Positions 35,038 through 44,158 of a stretch of 64,000 nucleotides of DNA are shown in pieces. Numbering within the stretch: the stretch's first letter is position 1; each line of letters starts with the position of its first letter. The position numbers and the translations under genes are program-made. The notes below the pieces were generated by a model. It was not told the DNA's origin, did not search any database, and was given only the letters and a program-made list of their open reading frames with translations. Source of the DNA: an uncultured Anaerococcus sp. (GTDB lineage: Bacteria; Bacillota; Clostridia; Tissierellales; Peptoniphilaceae); the NCBI RefSeq assembly GCF_943908415.1, contig NZ_CALTSY010000005.1:1-64000 (forward strand), written 5' to 3'.

Positions 35038-36258
35038 ATGGAGAAAATAACAGAAAGATTTTTAAAATATATATCTTTTGATACTAAAAGTGACCCGGAA
35101 AATGGTGAAAATGAAAAGCCATCTACTAAGGGCCAATGGGATTTGGCAAGAGAGCTAAAGAAAGAATTAGAGGAATTGGGTCTAAAAGCCTATATAAATG
35201 ATGAATGCTTTGTATTTTCAGAAATAAAATCTAATACTGATAAAGATCTAGCTAAAGTTGGATTTATTTCTCATATGGACACATCACCAGAAATGCCTGG
35301 TAAAGTTGATAATCCACAAATAATTGATTATAAGGGTGGAGATATAAAGCTTAATGAAAAAAGATCAATCACTGTTAAAGACTTTCCTGTATTAAAACAA
35401 CTAGAAGGATTAACATTGATAACAACGCGCGGTGAAACACTTCTTGGAGCTGATGATAAGGCTGGTATTGCTGCTATTATGAATATGGCGGAATACTTTG
35501 TAAATCATCCAGAAATAGAACATGGAGATATAAAAATAGCATTTACTCCAGATGAAGAAATCGGTACAGGCGCTGATACATTTGATGTTAAAGCTTTTGG
35601 AGCAGACTTTGCTTATACAATCGATGGCGGATACTTAGGAGAGCTGGAATATGAAACATTCAATGGAGCTAGCGCTAAAGTTAATATAAAAGGAAAATCA
35701 GTACATCCTGGTTCTGCCAAAGATACAATGATTAATTCTACTTCAGTAGCTTTTGAATTTGATAGATTATTGGGAGATTTTAGTCGTCCAGAGCATACGG
35801 ATAATTATGATGGCTTTTATCACTTGTTATCTATAGAAGGTGATATAGAAAATACAAAGATGGAATATATAGTTCGTGATCATAGTAGAGAAAAGTTTGA
35901 AGCGATGAAAAATCAAATGATAGCTAATAAGGATTACTTAAATAATAAATATGGCGATATTATAAGTATAGATATAAAAGATAGTTATTATAATATGGGT
36001 GAGGTTTTAAAAGATAAGGCTGAGATTATAGGATATGCTCAAAAAGCTATGGAACATCTAGATATAGAAGTTATTACAAGTCCAGTACGTGGAGGTACAG
36101 ATGGTTCAAAGCTATCCTTTATGGGCCTACCTTGTCCTAACATATTTGCTGGTGGTTTAAATTTCCACGGTGTTTATGAAATATTACCTATAGAATTTAT
36201 GAAAAAATCATCAGATACTATTATAGAAATTGTTAAAATTATTGCTAAAGAGTCGTAA
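35038..36258 (+). CDS. pepT: Peptidase T (tripeptide aminopeptidase)
   Basis: PepT is a cytoplasmic zinc peptidase of the M20B family that removes the N-terminal residue from tripeptides. At 406 aa it has the metal and catalytic motifs GFISHMDTSPE (His and Asp), LLGADDKAGIAA, TPDEEIGTGAD with the catalytic Glu, and the C-terminal GGLNFHGVYE with the last His ligand. GAGGT is six bases before the ATG. The -35 hexamer of the next gene's promoter is within its last codons. Confidence 0.96.
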   Translation: MEKITERFLKYISFDTKSDPENGENEKPSTKGQWDLARELKKELEELGLKAYINDECFVFSEIKSNTDKDLAKVGFISHMDTSPEMPGKVDNPQIIDYKGGDIKLNEKRSITVKDFPVLKQLEGLTLITTRGETLLGADDKAGIAAIMNMAEYFVNHPEIEHGDIKIAFTPDEEIGTGADTFDVKAFGADFAYTIDGGYLGELEYETFNGASAKVNIKGKSVHPGSAKDTMINSTSVAFEFDRLLGDFSRPEHTDNYDGFYHLLSIEGDIENTKMEYIVRDHSREKFEAMKNQMIANKDYLNNKYGDIISIDIKDSYYNMGEVLKDKAEIIGYAQKAMEHLDIEVITSPVRGGTDGSKLSFMGLPCPNIFAGGLNFHGVYEILPIEFMKKSSDTIIEIVKIIAKES

Positions 36259-36270
36259 GTGTATTATAAT
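36242..36270 (+). promoter_or_regulatory. Promoter of the small acidic protein gene
   Basis: TTGCTA (36242-36247), exactly 17 bases and consensus TATAAT (36265-36270) form a strong promoter. Its -35 hexamer lies in the end of pepT. Confidence 0.75.
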
Positions 36271-36319
36271 GAATATAGGTGCTAACCGTACTTACATAAA
36301 GAAGAAAGGGAGAAAAAAA

Positions 36320-36589
36320 ATGACAGAAGATAAAAAATATCAAGTAATTGATCCTAGTACTGGCGAGGTACAAGATTCTAGCCAATATCATGGCAACAAA
36401 GAATCAGATAAAGCAGCTCGTGAGAATGAAGATACAAAAGGCGGAGATGAGCTTGATAAAAAATACTCTCCAGACCAAGAAGAGCTAAAAACTGAAGTTG
36501 ATGAAGCAGATCAAATTTCAAATGTAGGAGTTGAAAGCAGAAGATCTCGTGAAGATGATCTTTCTGAAAATCCTTCTAAAGATGCTTAA
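36320..36589 (+). CDS. Small, highly charged protein, probably disordered
   Basis: I do not recognise this 89-aa protein. It is dominated by Asp, Glu, Lys, Ser, Gln and Asn, has almost no hydrophobic residues and no cysteine, signal or membrane segment, so it is probably intrinsically disordered and soluble. It starts MTEDKKYQVIDPSTGEVQ. I chose the ATG at 36320 because GGGAG is just upstream and the promoter at 36242-36270 gives a transcript start after the alternative in-frame start at 36230. It has its own promoter and strong terminator, so it is probably well expressed. Confidence 0.75.
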   Translation: MTEDKKYQVIDPSTGEVQDSSQYHGNKESDKAARENEDTKGGDELDKKYSPDQEELKTEVDEADQISNVGVESRRSREDDLSENPSKDA

Positions 36590-36606
36590 TCAAATTTATA
36601 TTAATT

Positions 36607-36654
36607 AACCAGGGTGTATTTGAGGGGTCTCCCCTCATTAATCCCTGGTTTTTT
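36607..36654 (+). terminator. Strong terminator after the small acidic gene
   Basis: AACCAGGG (36607-36614) pairs with CCCTGGTT (36643-36650), and an inner TGAGGGG/CCCCTCA helix closes a short loop. A run of six T residues starts within the right arm. The convergent minus-strand gene ends a few bases further on. Confidence 0.9.
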
Positions 36655-36666
36655 ACTGGTTATTAT

Positions 36667-37899
36667 TTATTCGGTTATGACTTTTCTTAGCATGTCACCT
36701 TCTTCAAGCGGTAGATCTATAGTCATGATTATTTTTTCTTTTGGCTTATTTGCAACTTCTAATTCTTCACCTTTAGTATTTTTCATATTAGTAATTTTGT
36801 AATCATAATAATCCTTAGAATTACCAAAAATTTCTATATCATCACCTAAGAAAAATCTATTTCTTTGTTCAATAGTAGCTTCTTGAGTTTCTTTATTATA
36901 GTCTAGAACCTTACCAATAAAGTCATATTTTCTAATATATGAAGAACTTTCATATATTTGTGCATCACTATCAGGTTTATCATTAAAAAATCCTTTTGTG
37001 TAGTACCTATGACTTGCTTTTTCAAGCTCATTAAAATATTTCTGTATTATTTCTTTGCTATAATTACCTTGGTAATAAGCATCTATAACCTGTCTATAGG
37101 ATCTAACAACTGTAGCTACATAGAATGCAGTTTTCATTCTACCTTCAATTTTAAAACTATCAATTCCAGCTTCTATTAGCTTATCTAATTCATCTATCAA
37201 GCATAGATCTTTAGAATTCATTATAAAGGTCCCTGAACCATCTTCTTCAATTGGATAATACTCTCCAGGTCTACTCTCTTCTTGGATAGAGTATTTCCAC
37301 CTACATGCTTGTGCACAATCTCCCCTATTAGCATCACGACCTGTCATGTAATTACTTAATAAGCATCTACCTGAATATGATATACACATTGCACCATGGA
37401 TAAATACTTCAATTTCTAGGTCTCTTGGAGTATTTTGTCTTATATCTATAATTTCTTCTAGTGATAATTCTCTTGCAAGAATAACCCTCTTTGCCCCCAT
37501 ACTATACCAAAAATTTACAGTTGCTGAATTAGTTACGGAAGCTTGAGTTGATATGTGTAGGTCTATATCAGTAAGTTCTTTAGCAATCATAAAAATACCA
37601 GGATCTGATATTATAAGTGCATCTACACCAACTTGATCTAAAAATTTAAGGTAGTCTTCTAATCCATCCATATCATTATCATGAGGAACAATATTCATTG
37701 TTATGTGTACTCTAACACCATTAGCATGGGCATATTCCACTGCCTTAATCATTGCTTCTTTATCGAAATTTTTAGCATTCGCACGAAGGCCAAAACTATC
37801 GCCAGCCATAAAAACTGCATCAGCACCAAACTTTATAGCAGCTTCTAATCTTTCCATATCCCCAGCGGGGGCAAGTAATTCTACTTTCTTATCACTCAT
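36667..37899 (-). CDS. U32-family tRNA uridine-34 hydroxylation protein (TrhP-like)
   Basis: This 410-aa peptidase U32-family protein matches the TrhP (YrrN/YrrO) group, which hydroxylates tRNA U34 using prephenate-derived chemistry and an iron-sulfur cluster. Seen are the TIM-barrel start ELLAPAGDMERLEAA, the signature IEVFIHGAMCISYSGRC and Cys residues of the cluster in GDCAQACRW. The C-terminal extension is typical of the family. It overlaps the trmR-like gene by one base. That gene adds the methyl group to the same uridine, so the pair would make 5-methoxyuridine. The older name is collagenase-like protease. Confidence 0.88.
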   Translation of the reverse strand: MSDKKVELLAPAGDMERLEAAIKFGADAVFMAGDSFGLRANAKNFDKEAMIKAVEYAHANGVRVHITMNIVPHDNDMDGLEDYLKFLDQVGVDALIISDPGIFMIAKELTDIDLHISTQASVTNSATVNFWYSMGAKRVILARELSLEEIIDIRQNTPRDLEIEVFIHGAMCISYSGRCLLSNYMTGRDANRGDCAQACRWKYSIQEESRPGEYYPIEEDGSGTFIMNSKDLCLIDELDKLIEAGIDSFKIEGRMKTAFYVATVVRSYRQVIDAYYQGNYSKEIIQKYFNELEKASHRYYTKGFFNDKPDSDAQIYESSSYIRKYDFIGKVLDYNKETQEATIEQRNRFFLGDDIEIFGNSKDYYDYKITNMKNTKGEELEVANKPKEKIIMTIDLPLEEGDMLRKVITE

Positions 37900-38528
37900 T
37901 ATTTCTCCTTAATACTTAATGTTAAACCATCTCCTATAGGAATAAGACTCGTTGTAAAGTCCTTTCTATCCATAACATAGGTTAGGTAATTTCTTAATCT
38001 TTTAACTATTGTTATTACTCTACGATTAATAAGCTCATCATTTGTAACCATCCCTTTAAATAGTACATTATCTGCTACGATAATTCCATCCTTATTTAAA
38101 AGATTTGCACATATCTTAAAGTAATCCTCATAATGAGCTTTATTTGCATCTATAAAAACAAAATCAAAGCCTTGATTCATATTAGTCAAGGCTTTTTGTG
38201 CATCATCATTTATTAAATTTATTTTAGTATCAAATTTTTTGAAATTTTCTCTTGCTATATCAGCTATTTTACTATCTAACTCTATAGTAGTAATAGCAGC
38301 TTTGCTGTACTTATCAAACACAAGAGAAGAATATCCTATAGCTGTTCCGATTTCAAGAATAGAATTAGGTTTTTTTATTCTTAGAATAGTTTTTATAAAT
38401 TCTTTAGTTTCAACATTCATTATAGGAACATCATGTTCGATAGCATATTCCCTTATATCTAAAAAATCATGATCTTCTATTATATCAGTTAGATACTGAT
38501 TAGTGTGAGGATAGTTTATATATTTCAT
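37899..38528 (-). CDS. trmR: O-methyltransferase, TrmR/YrrM-like (tRNA 5-hydroxyuridine methyltransferase)
   Basis: This class I SAM-dependent O-methyltransferase (family 3, 209 aa) probably methylates 5-hydroxyuridine at tRNA position 34. The SAM-binding motif is ILEIGTAIGYSS near residue 56, with ITTIELD after it, and the metal/substrate region is FVFIDANKAHY and IIVADNVLFKG. Members of this fold include catechol and caffeoyl-CoA methyltransferases. The tRNA assignment comes from its position beside the TrhP-like gene, as in B. subtilis yrrMNO. It overlaps the rnj end by 29 bases. Confidence 0.85.
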   Translation of the reverse strand: MKYINYPHTNQYLTDIIEDHDFLDIREYAIEHDVPIMNVETKEFIKTILRIKKPNSILEIGTAIGYSSLVFDKYSKAAITTIELDSKIADIARENFKKFDTKINLINDDAQKALTNMNQGFDFVFIDANKAHYEDYFKICANLLNKDGIIVADNVLFKGMVTNDELINRRVITIVKRLRNYLTYVMDRKDFTTSLIPIGDGLTLSIKEK

Positions 38529-40194
38529 TATTCTCGACTTCAGATATAACTGGAAGAATCATAGGATCGCGGCCAAGTTCATTATATAGATAAGACTTTA
38601 AATCTTCTCTAATTTGATATTTGATTTGGCTTATAGCCCTTACCTCTTCTTTTTGACATTTTTCAAAAGATCTAACAACTACTTCTTTAGCATTTTCTAT
38701 AATATCCTGATTTTCTTTTACATATACAAAACCACGAGAAACAATTTCTGGTCCTGCTAGAAGAGTTTGAGTATTTCTATCAAAGGTAATTGAAACCACC
38801 ATTAATCCATCTTCAGATAGATGTTTTCTATCTTTTAAGACTATATTACCAACATCTCCAATACCTGAACCATCAACCAGCACATTTCCAGCTTGAACCT
38901 TACCATTTTTACTAGCTGATTTTTTTGTTAATTCGAGCACATCACCATTTTCAAGAATAAATATATTCTCTTTTTTCATTCCCATATCTTTAGCGAGATT
39001 TTCATGTGTTTGTAATTGCCTAGCTTCACCATGGGCTGGTAATAAATATTTTGGTGTAGTTAATTGATACATTAACTTAATTTCTTCTTGACAAGCATGA
39101 CCTGAAGCATGGACTTTTGCTAAAGAAGAGTATATTATGTTACAACCTATTTTTGTAAGCTTATTTATAGTATTATTTATTGCTATCTCATTTCCTGGAA
39201 TTGCAGATGATGATAGGATTACAGTATCAGATTCATTAAGACTAATTTGCTTATGCTCTCTATTAGCCATACGTGTTAATGCTGAAAGTGGTTCTCCTTG
39301 AGTTCCTGTTGATAGAACGACTATTTCATCGTCAGAGTAGTTTTTGACATTTTTCATATCTATAATAGTATTAGTTTTTATTTTTAAGTAGCCCAGTTCA
39401 CTTGCAACTTTTACGTTGTTTATCATAGATCTACCTGATAAGACTACTTTCCTATTATATTTTTCAGCAGCATAAATGACTTGTTGTACTCTATGAAGAT
39501 TTGAAGCAAAAGTAGCAACTATAATTCTACCAGTTACTTGCCCAAATATCTTAATGAAAGTATCACCTACTTCTTTCTCACTTAAAGAATGTCCAGGTCT
39601 TTCCACATTAGTACTGTCTGCAAATAAGGCTAATAAGCCTTTTCTACCAAGCTCTGCTATCCTTTGTATATCTGTTGGATCTCCATCTATTGGTGTGAAG
39701 TCCATTTTAAAGTCTCCAGTAAATAATATGCTTCCTGCAGGGCTTTTTACAGCAATAGAACAAGAATCTGGTATAGAGTGACTTACCCTAATAAATTCTA
39801 CACTAAGCTCTCCAGCTTTTACCTTATTATTTACATTAACCATCTTGATTTTATTAGGATTTAAACCATGCTCTTTAAATTTATTTTCTAAAAGGCCTTT
39901 GGTTAATTTTGAGCAATATACATTTGTATCTATATTTTTTAAAAAGTAAGGAATAGCGCCTATATGATCTTCGTGACCATGAGTTACAAATATTCCTCTT
40001 AATTTATTTTTATTTTCTTCTACATAGGTAAAGTCTGGTATAACAATATCAACACCTAGCATTTCCTCGTTAGGAAAAGTAAGCCCACAATCTATCATTA
40101 TCATGTCATTACCGTATTCTACTAGGGTGCAGTTTTTACCTATTTCTTGTAATCCACCTAAAGGGATTATCCTTAATTTCTTTTCATTTGACAT
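38500..40194 (-). CDS. rnj: Ribonuclease J
   Basis: RNase J combines 5'-3' exonuclease and endonuclease activity on mRNA and rRNA precursors. The 564-aa protein has the metallo-beta-lactamase motif THGHEDHIGAIP near residue 72, FTGDFKMD, and the beta-CASP domain with HASGHACQEEIK and LLPAHGEARQL. The C-terminal domain that helps dimerisation is present. Only one RNase J is in this window; whether it is RNase J1 or J2 cannot be told. RNase Y (24510-26051) complements it in RNA decay. Confidence 0.95.
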   Translation of the reverse strand: MSNEKKLRIIPLGGLQEIGKNCTLVEYGNDMIMIDCGLTFPNEEMLGVDIVIPDFTYVEENKNKLRGIFVTHGHEDHIGAIPYFLKNIDTNVYCSKLTKGLLENKFKEHGLNPNKIKMVNVNNKVKAGELSVEFIRVSHSIPDSCSIAVKSPAGSILFTGDFKMDFTPIDGDPTDIQRIAELGRKGLLALFADSTNVERPGHSLSEKEVGDTFIKIFGQVTGRIIVATFASNLHRVQQVIYAAEKYNRKVVLSGRSMINNVKVASELGYLKIKTNTIIDMKNVKNYSDDEIVVLSTGTQGEPLSALTRMANREHKQISLNESDTVILSSSAIPGNEIAINNTINKLTKIGCNIIYSSLAKVHASGHACQEEIKLMYQLTTPKYLLPAHGEARQLQTHENLAKDMGMKKENIFILENGDVLELTKKSASKNGKVQAGNVLVDGSGIGDVGNIVLKDRKHLSEDGLMVVSITFDRNTQTLLAGPEIVSRGFVYVKENQDIIENAKEVVVRSFEKCQKEEVRAISQIKYQIREDLKSYLYNELGRDPMILPVISEVENNEIYKLSSH

Positions 40195-40196
40195 TT

Positions 40197-40634
40197 TTAC
40201 TCCTTATTATTTTGACAATCGGAGCAAATTCCATAAATCCTTAATGAATAATATTTTAAATCAAAATCATATTGATTTTTTAGAGATTTAGACAAGTCCT
40301 TTATTGATATACATTCATCTTCTATAATCTTACCACAGTTAGTGCATATGATATGATCATGATGATCGTTTATAGGATCAATCAACTCGTAGGTATAGGC
40401 TTGGTCTGTAAATTCTTGTTTATTTACTATTCCTAAGTCTTCAAATATATTTAAAGTCCTATACACAGTGGCTATTCCAACTTGTTTGTGGTTTTCATGT
40501 ACTTTTGAAAATAACTCTTCAGGTGTTACATGTTTTGGAGAGTTATCCTTCAATACATTAAAAATTATTTCTCTTTGCTTAGTAAATTTTTGATTATTTT
40601 GTTCAAAAATTTTTCTAATTTCATTAGTTTCCAT
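40197..40634 (-). CDS. Fur-family transcriptional regulator
   Basis: This 145-aa metal-dependent repressor has the winged helix with TKQREIIFNVL and IATVYRTLNIFEDLGIV, the His-rich metal site DHHDHIIC, and two CxxC structural-zinc pairs (CTNC near residue 98 and CSDC near 137). Fur, Zur and PerR share this layout, so the sensed signal (iron, zinc or peroxide) is not decided. It sits between a DUF1292 gene and rnj in the long minus-strand run; no operator is evident directly upstream. Confidence 0.88.
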   Translation of the reverse strand: METNEIRKIFEQNNQKFTKQREIIFNVLKDNSPKHVTPEELFSKVHENHKQVGIATVYRTLNIFEDLGIVNKQEFTDQAYTYELIDPINDHHDHIICTNCGKIIEDECISIKDLSKSLKNQYDFDLKYYSLRIYGICSDCQNNKE

Positions 40635-40866
40635 TGCTCTCTTCTCTCATTTCTTCATATAATTGGATGATTTCATCAAGTTCATTTTGATTTTCTATAG
40701 ATTTAAATTCTATTTCATCACCCTTATTTATGATTTCCATAATGAGGATTAATTCATTGTCATCTTCTTGTAAAGCACAGAAATTTCTGTCATCTACTCC
40801 GAAAGTATCTATTATATTAAATTCGACTTCATTATTATTTTCATCATATAAAATAATGCTATCCAT
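40624..40866 (-). CDS. DUF1292 (YrzB-like) protein
   Basis: This 80-aa acidic protein belongs to the DUF1292 family, whose function is unknown. The segments VEFNIIDTFGVDDRNFCAL and DELDEIIQLYEE-like helices are typical. It is almost always found next to ireB and ruvX in Firmicutes, as here, and overlaps both neighbours by 8-11 bases. Confidence 0.85.
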   Translation of the reverse strand: MDSIILYDENNNEVEFNIIDTFGVDDRNFCALQEDDNELILIMEIINKGDEIEFKSIENQNELDEIIQLYEEMREESNGN

Positions 40867-41278
40867 TATTTCTCCTATCTAGATAGGTTTGTAGTATAAA
40901 AGTAGCGGCTATCTTATCAATGTGTTCTTTTCTATTTTCTCTTCTGACTTTCATATTAATTAAGACTTTCTCTGATTGGATAGTTGTCATTCTCTCATCT
41001 TCATAGATAATTTCTTTGTCAGTTTGTTTTTTTAATAAGTCAACAAAACTCATTACTTTCATAGATTGAGGTCCTATAGAATTATTCATATTCTTAGGTA
41101 GCCCTACTATAATTGTCTCCACATCTTCTCTATCTATAATTTCAACCAATTTAGCAATATCTGTACTAGCTTTTTTTCTCTTTATAGTCTCTAAGGGATG
41201 TGCCATCAAAAACATAGGGTCGCTTAATGCAACCCCAATTGTTTTATCTCCCACATCTAGACCCATTATTCTAGTCAT
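40859..41278 (-). CDS. ruvX: RuvX/YqgF-type Holliday junction resolvase-like protein
   Basis: This is a 139-aa RNase H-fold nuclease of the YqgF/RuvX family, linked to Holliday-junction resolution and to 16S rRNA 5'-end maturation. The first acidic strand is IMGLDVGDKTIGVALSD near residue 4, VGLPKNMN is the second conserved segment, and DKIAATFILQTYL carries the C-terminal catalytic Asp. It overlaps ireB by eight bases. Confidence 0.93.
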   Translation of the reverse strand: MTRIMGLDVGDKTIGVALSDPMFLMAHPLETIKRKKASTDIAKLVEIIDREDVETIIVGLPKNMNNSIGPQSMKVMSFVDLLKKQTDKEIIYEDERMTTIQSEKVLINMKVRRENRKEHIDKIAATFILQTYLDRRNNG

Positions 41279-41531
41279 TGATGTAGCTATTTAATAATTC
41301 TTCTAAGATTTCATCACGGTCTACAGCCCTTATTAATTTACGAGCTCCATCATGAGCTGTAATATAGGTTGGGTCTCCTGAAAGAAGATATCCTACTATT
41401 TGGCCTGCTGGTTTATATCCTTTATCATCAAGCGCCTTATAAACTGTAGTTAAAATTTCTCTTATATTTTTCTCTTCATCCTTTTCTGGTTTAAAGAGCA
41501 TAGTTTCATTAAAGTTATTTTTTTCAGTCAT
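41271..41531 (-). CDS. ireB: IreB-family regulatory phosphoprotein
   Basis: This 86-aa protein matches the IreB (YrzL, UPF0297) family. In Enterococcus, IreB is phosphorylated by the Ser/Thr kinase IreK and tunes cephalosporin tolerance. Family signatures are NETMLF with the phosphorylated Thr position near residue 10, KGYKPAGQIVGYLLSGDPTYI and GARKLIR. It lies between alaS and ruvX, the conserved position in Firmicutes. Confidence 0.92.
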   Translation of the reverse strand: MTEKNNFNETMLFKPEKDEEKNIREILTTVYKALDDKGYKPAGQIVGYLLSGDPTYITAHDGARKLIRAVDRDEILEELLNSYIND

Positions 41532-41542
41532 TATAATCCCCT

Positions 41543-44158
41543 TTAAATGATTTCAAATGCTTTTTCTAAAGCAAGATCTAATTTAGAAATATCCTTTCCT
41601 CCAGCTTGGGCAAAGTTTTTTCTGCCTCCACCATTACCGCCTGTAATTTGGCTGATTTCTCTAACTATTTGACCAGCATTATAAGCATCAGTAAGCTTAT
41701 CATCAACTGATACAGTAAAAATTATTTTGCCATCTGATACACTAGCGAATACAATTATTAGATTATCATAAGAATTTTTTAATCTATTTTCATAATCACG
41801 TAATTCATCTATACTAGCATTATCAAATCTATACACTAATACATTATGATTATCTTTATTCATTAACTTATCTTCTAAATCTTTATATATATCTTTGTTT
41901 GAAGAAGATTTTAGTCTTTTTATTTCTTCTTTCTGATTTAGAATTTCTTCTTGTAAAGACTGAATTCTTTGACTAATTTGATTAGGTCTAGTGTTTAAAG
42001 ACTGTGCTATACTATCTATAATATCCTTTTGTTCTAAGATTAGTTCATAAACTTTTTTACCAGTAATTGCTTCTATCCTGCGTACACCAGCTGAAACTGA
42101 TGATTCTGATACAATCTTAAACATTAATACATCAGAAGAAGTATTAACATGGCATCCACCACATAATTCTTTAGAATAATCACCTATTGAAACGACCCTT
42201 ACTCTATCTTTATACTTATCTTCAAATAAACCAATAGCTCCCATTTCTTGTGATTTTTCAAATGAAACTACTTCTTTTTTAACAGGAAGCTCTTCTCTAA
42301 TTTTTTTATTTATGATCTCTTCAACTTTACTTTTTTCTTCATTAGTTAAAGATTCATTATAAGTAAAATCAAATCTAAGCTTATTTTCATCTACTAAGGA
42401 GCCTGCTTGTTTTATTGTATCGCCTAAAACATCTCTTAAGGCTTGATCTAATAAGTGTGTAGCTGAGTGATTTCTAGTAATATCAACTCTTCTTTCACGG
42501 TCAATCTTAAATATATATTCGCTATCTTCTTTTAAGCTACCTTCGATTACTTCTACATAATGAAAATAAATATCATTTTTCTTTTGGACATCTTTTACAA
42601 AGGCCTTTGTATTTTTATCTATAATATAGCCTGTATCTGCAACTTGTCCGCCACCTTGGGCATAAAATGAAGTCTTATCACTAACTATTATACCCTTATT
42701 ACCAGCTTCTATCGATTTTTTATTTTCATTATCAGTAAATATTTTTGTAAGTTTAGCTTTAACTTCAAAATTGTCAAAGCCTACAAATTCAGTAGGATCT
42801 ATTCCATCTGTAACAATATTTTCTAATGACCAACCAGAATCTTTTTTGCGGGCACTACGTGCTAATTCTCTCTGGTTTTCCATCTCTTGATTAAACTTGT
42901 TAATATCTACATCAAAATGCTCTTCATTTAGAATTTCTTTAGTTAGATCTAGAGGGAAACCATAAGTGTCATATAACTTAAATGCTTCACCACCACTTAG
43001 CTCACTTTCGCCATTTTCTTTCATATCTGAAATTAGTGAATTTAATCTTTCCAGACCTTGGTCTATTGTGTTTTGGAATCTATCTTCTTCATCAACTATA
43101 ACACTTATGATGTTTTCTTTGTTAGAAACAAGTTCTTCATATTCTATCTTGTAAGTATCTATGACTCTTTCTACAACTTTAGATAAGAACTCCCCACTTA
43201 TACCTAAAAGTTTACCATGTCTATAGGCTCTTCTTATAAGTCTCCTTAAAACATAACCTCGCTTTTCATTTGATGGTAGTACCCCATCTGAAATTAGGAA
43301 AGTCATTGCTTTAGCATGGTCTGCTATCACTCTAATTGAGATATCACTTTTTGGATTTTCTTTATACTTCACATCAGAAACTTTTTCTATTTCAGATATT
43401 ATATCTTGCATGACATCAATTTCGAATATATTATCTTTATCTTGAACAATCATAGCAATTCTCTCTAATCCCATACCTGTATCTATATTTGGATGAGCTA
43501 ATGGAGTATAATTACCTTCATTATCTTTATTAAATTGAGTGAATACTAGATTCCATACTTCAAGAAATCTATCAGAGTCATCATTTCCTGGTGCGTTATC
43601 ATTTTCATCTATAGCACGAGAAATTCCTCTATCAACAAATATTTCTGAGCAAGGTCCACATGGACCTACTTCTAATTCCCAAAAATTATCTTCCTTCCCT
43701 TGGCGTAAAATTCTATCTTCACTTAATCCAACTTCTTTATGCCAAATATCATAAGCCTCATCGTCTTCTTTAAAGACAGTTACCCAAATATCTTCTTTAG
43801 ATATTTCTAGTCTTTGAGTTAGGAATTCATAAGCCCATGTTATAGCTTCTTTTTTAAAGTAATTTCCGAAAGAAAAGTTACCAAGCATTTCAAAATATGT
43901 TCCATGGCGCTCAGTTTTCCCTACTCTTTCTATATCACCAGTTCTTACACATCTTTGTGAGGATGTTGCTCTATTATTTTTTATCTTTTTTTCACCAGTA
44001 AAATATTTTTTTAATGGTGCCATTCCAGCATTGATAAGTAATAAGGACTCATCATCTTGTGGAATTAGTGGAAAAGATTTTAAAATAGTATGATTCTTTT
44101 CATTTCCAAAAAAATCAATATATGATTTTCTAAGCTCATTCATTCCTAAGTTTTTCAT
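41543..44158 (-). CDS. alaS: Alanyl-tRNA synthetase
   Basis: AlaS charges tRNA-Ala. At 871 aa it is full length: class II catalytic core (INAGMAPLKKYF, RCVRTGDIERVG), the editing domain with zinc motif HSATHLL and CGGCH, a coiled coil, and the C-Ala domain ending in GGGRKNFAQAGG. The start directly abuts the end of the Rrf2 regulator. No T-box leader is possible because the previous gene ends at the ATG. Confidence 0.97.
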   Translation of the reverse strand: MKNLGMNELRKSYIDFFGNEKNHTILKSFPLIPQDDESLLLINAGMAPLKKYFTGEKKIKNNRATSSQRCVRTGDIERVGKTERHGTYFEMLGNFSFGNYFKKEAITWAYEFLTQRLEISKEDIWVTVFKEDDEAYDIWHKEVGLSEDRILRQGKEDNFWELEVGPCGPCSEIFVDRGISRAIDENDNAPGNDDSDRFLEVWNLVFTQFNKDNEGNYTPLAHPNIDTGMGLERIAMIVQDKDNIFEIDVMQDIISEIEKVSDVKYKENPKSDISIRVIADHAKAMTFLISDGVLPSNEKRGYVLRRLIRRAYRHGKLLGISGEFLSKVVERVIDTYKIEYEELVSNKENIISVIVDEEDRFQNTIDQGLERLNSLISDMKENGESELSGGEAFKLYDTYGFPLDLTKEILNEEHFDVDINKFNQEMENQRELARSARKKDSGWSLENIVTDGIDPTEFVGFDNFEVKAKLTKIFTDNENKKSIEAGNKGIIVSDKTSFYAQGGGQVADTGYIIDKNTKAFVKDVQKKNDIYFHYVEVIEGSLKEDSEYIFKIDRERRVDITRNHSATHLLDQALRDVLGDTIKQAGSLVDENKLRFDFTYNESLTNEEKSKVEEIINKKIREELPVKKEVVSFEKSQEMGAIGLFEDKYKDRVRVVSIGDYSKELCGGCHVNTSSDVLMFKIVSESSVSAGVRRIEAITGKKVYELILEQKDIIDSIAQSLNTRPNQISQRIQSLQEEILNQKEEIKRLKSSSNKDIYKDLEDKLMNKDNHNVLVYRFDNASIDELRDYENRLKNSYDNLIIVFASVSDGKIIFTVSVDDKLTDAYNAGQIVREISQITGGNGGGRKNFAQAGGKDISKLDLALEKAFEII

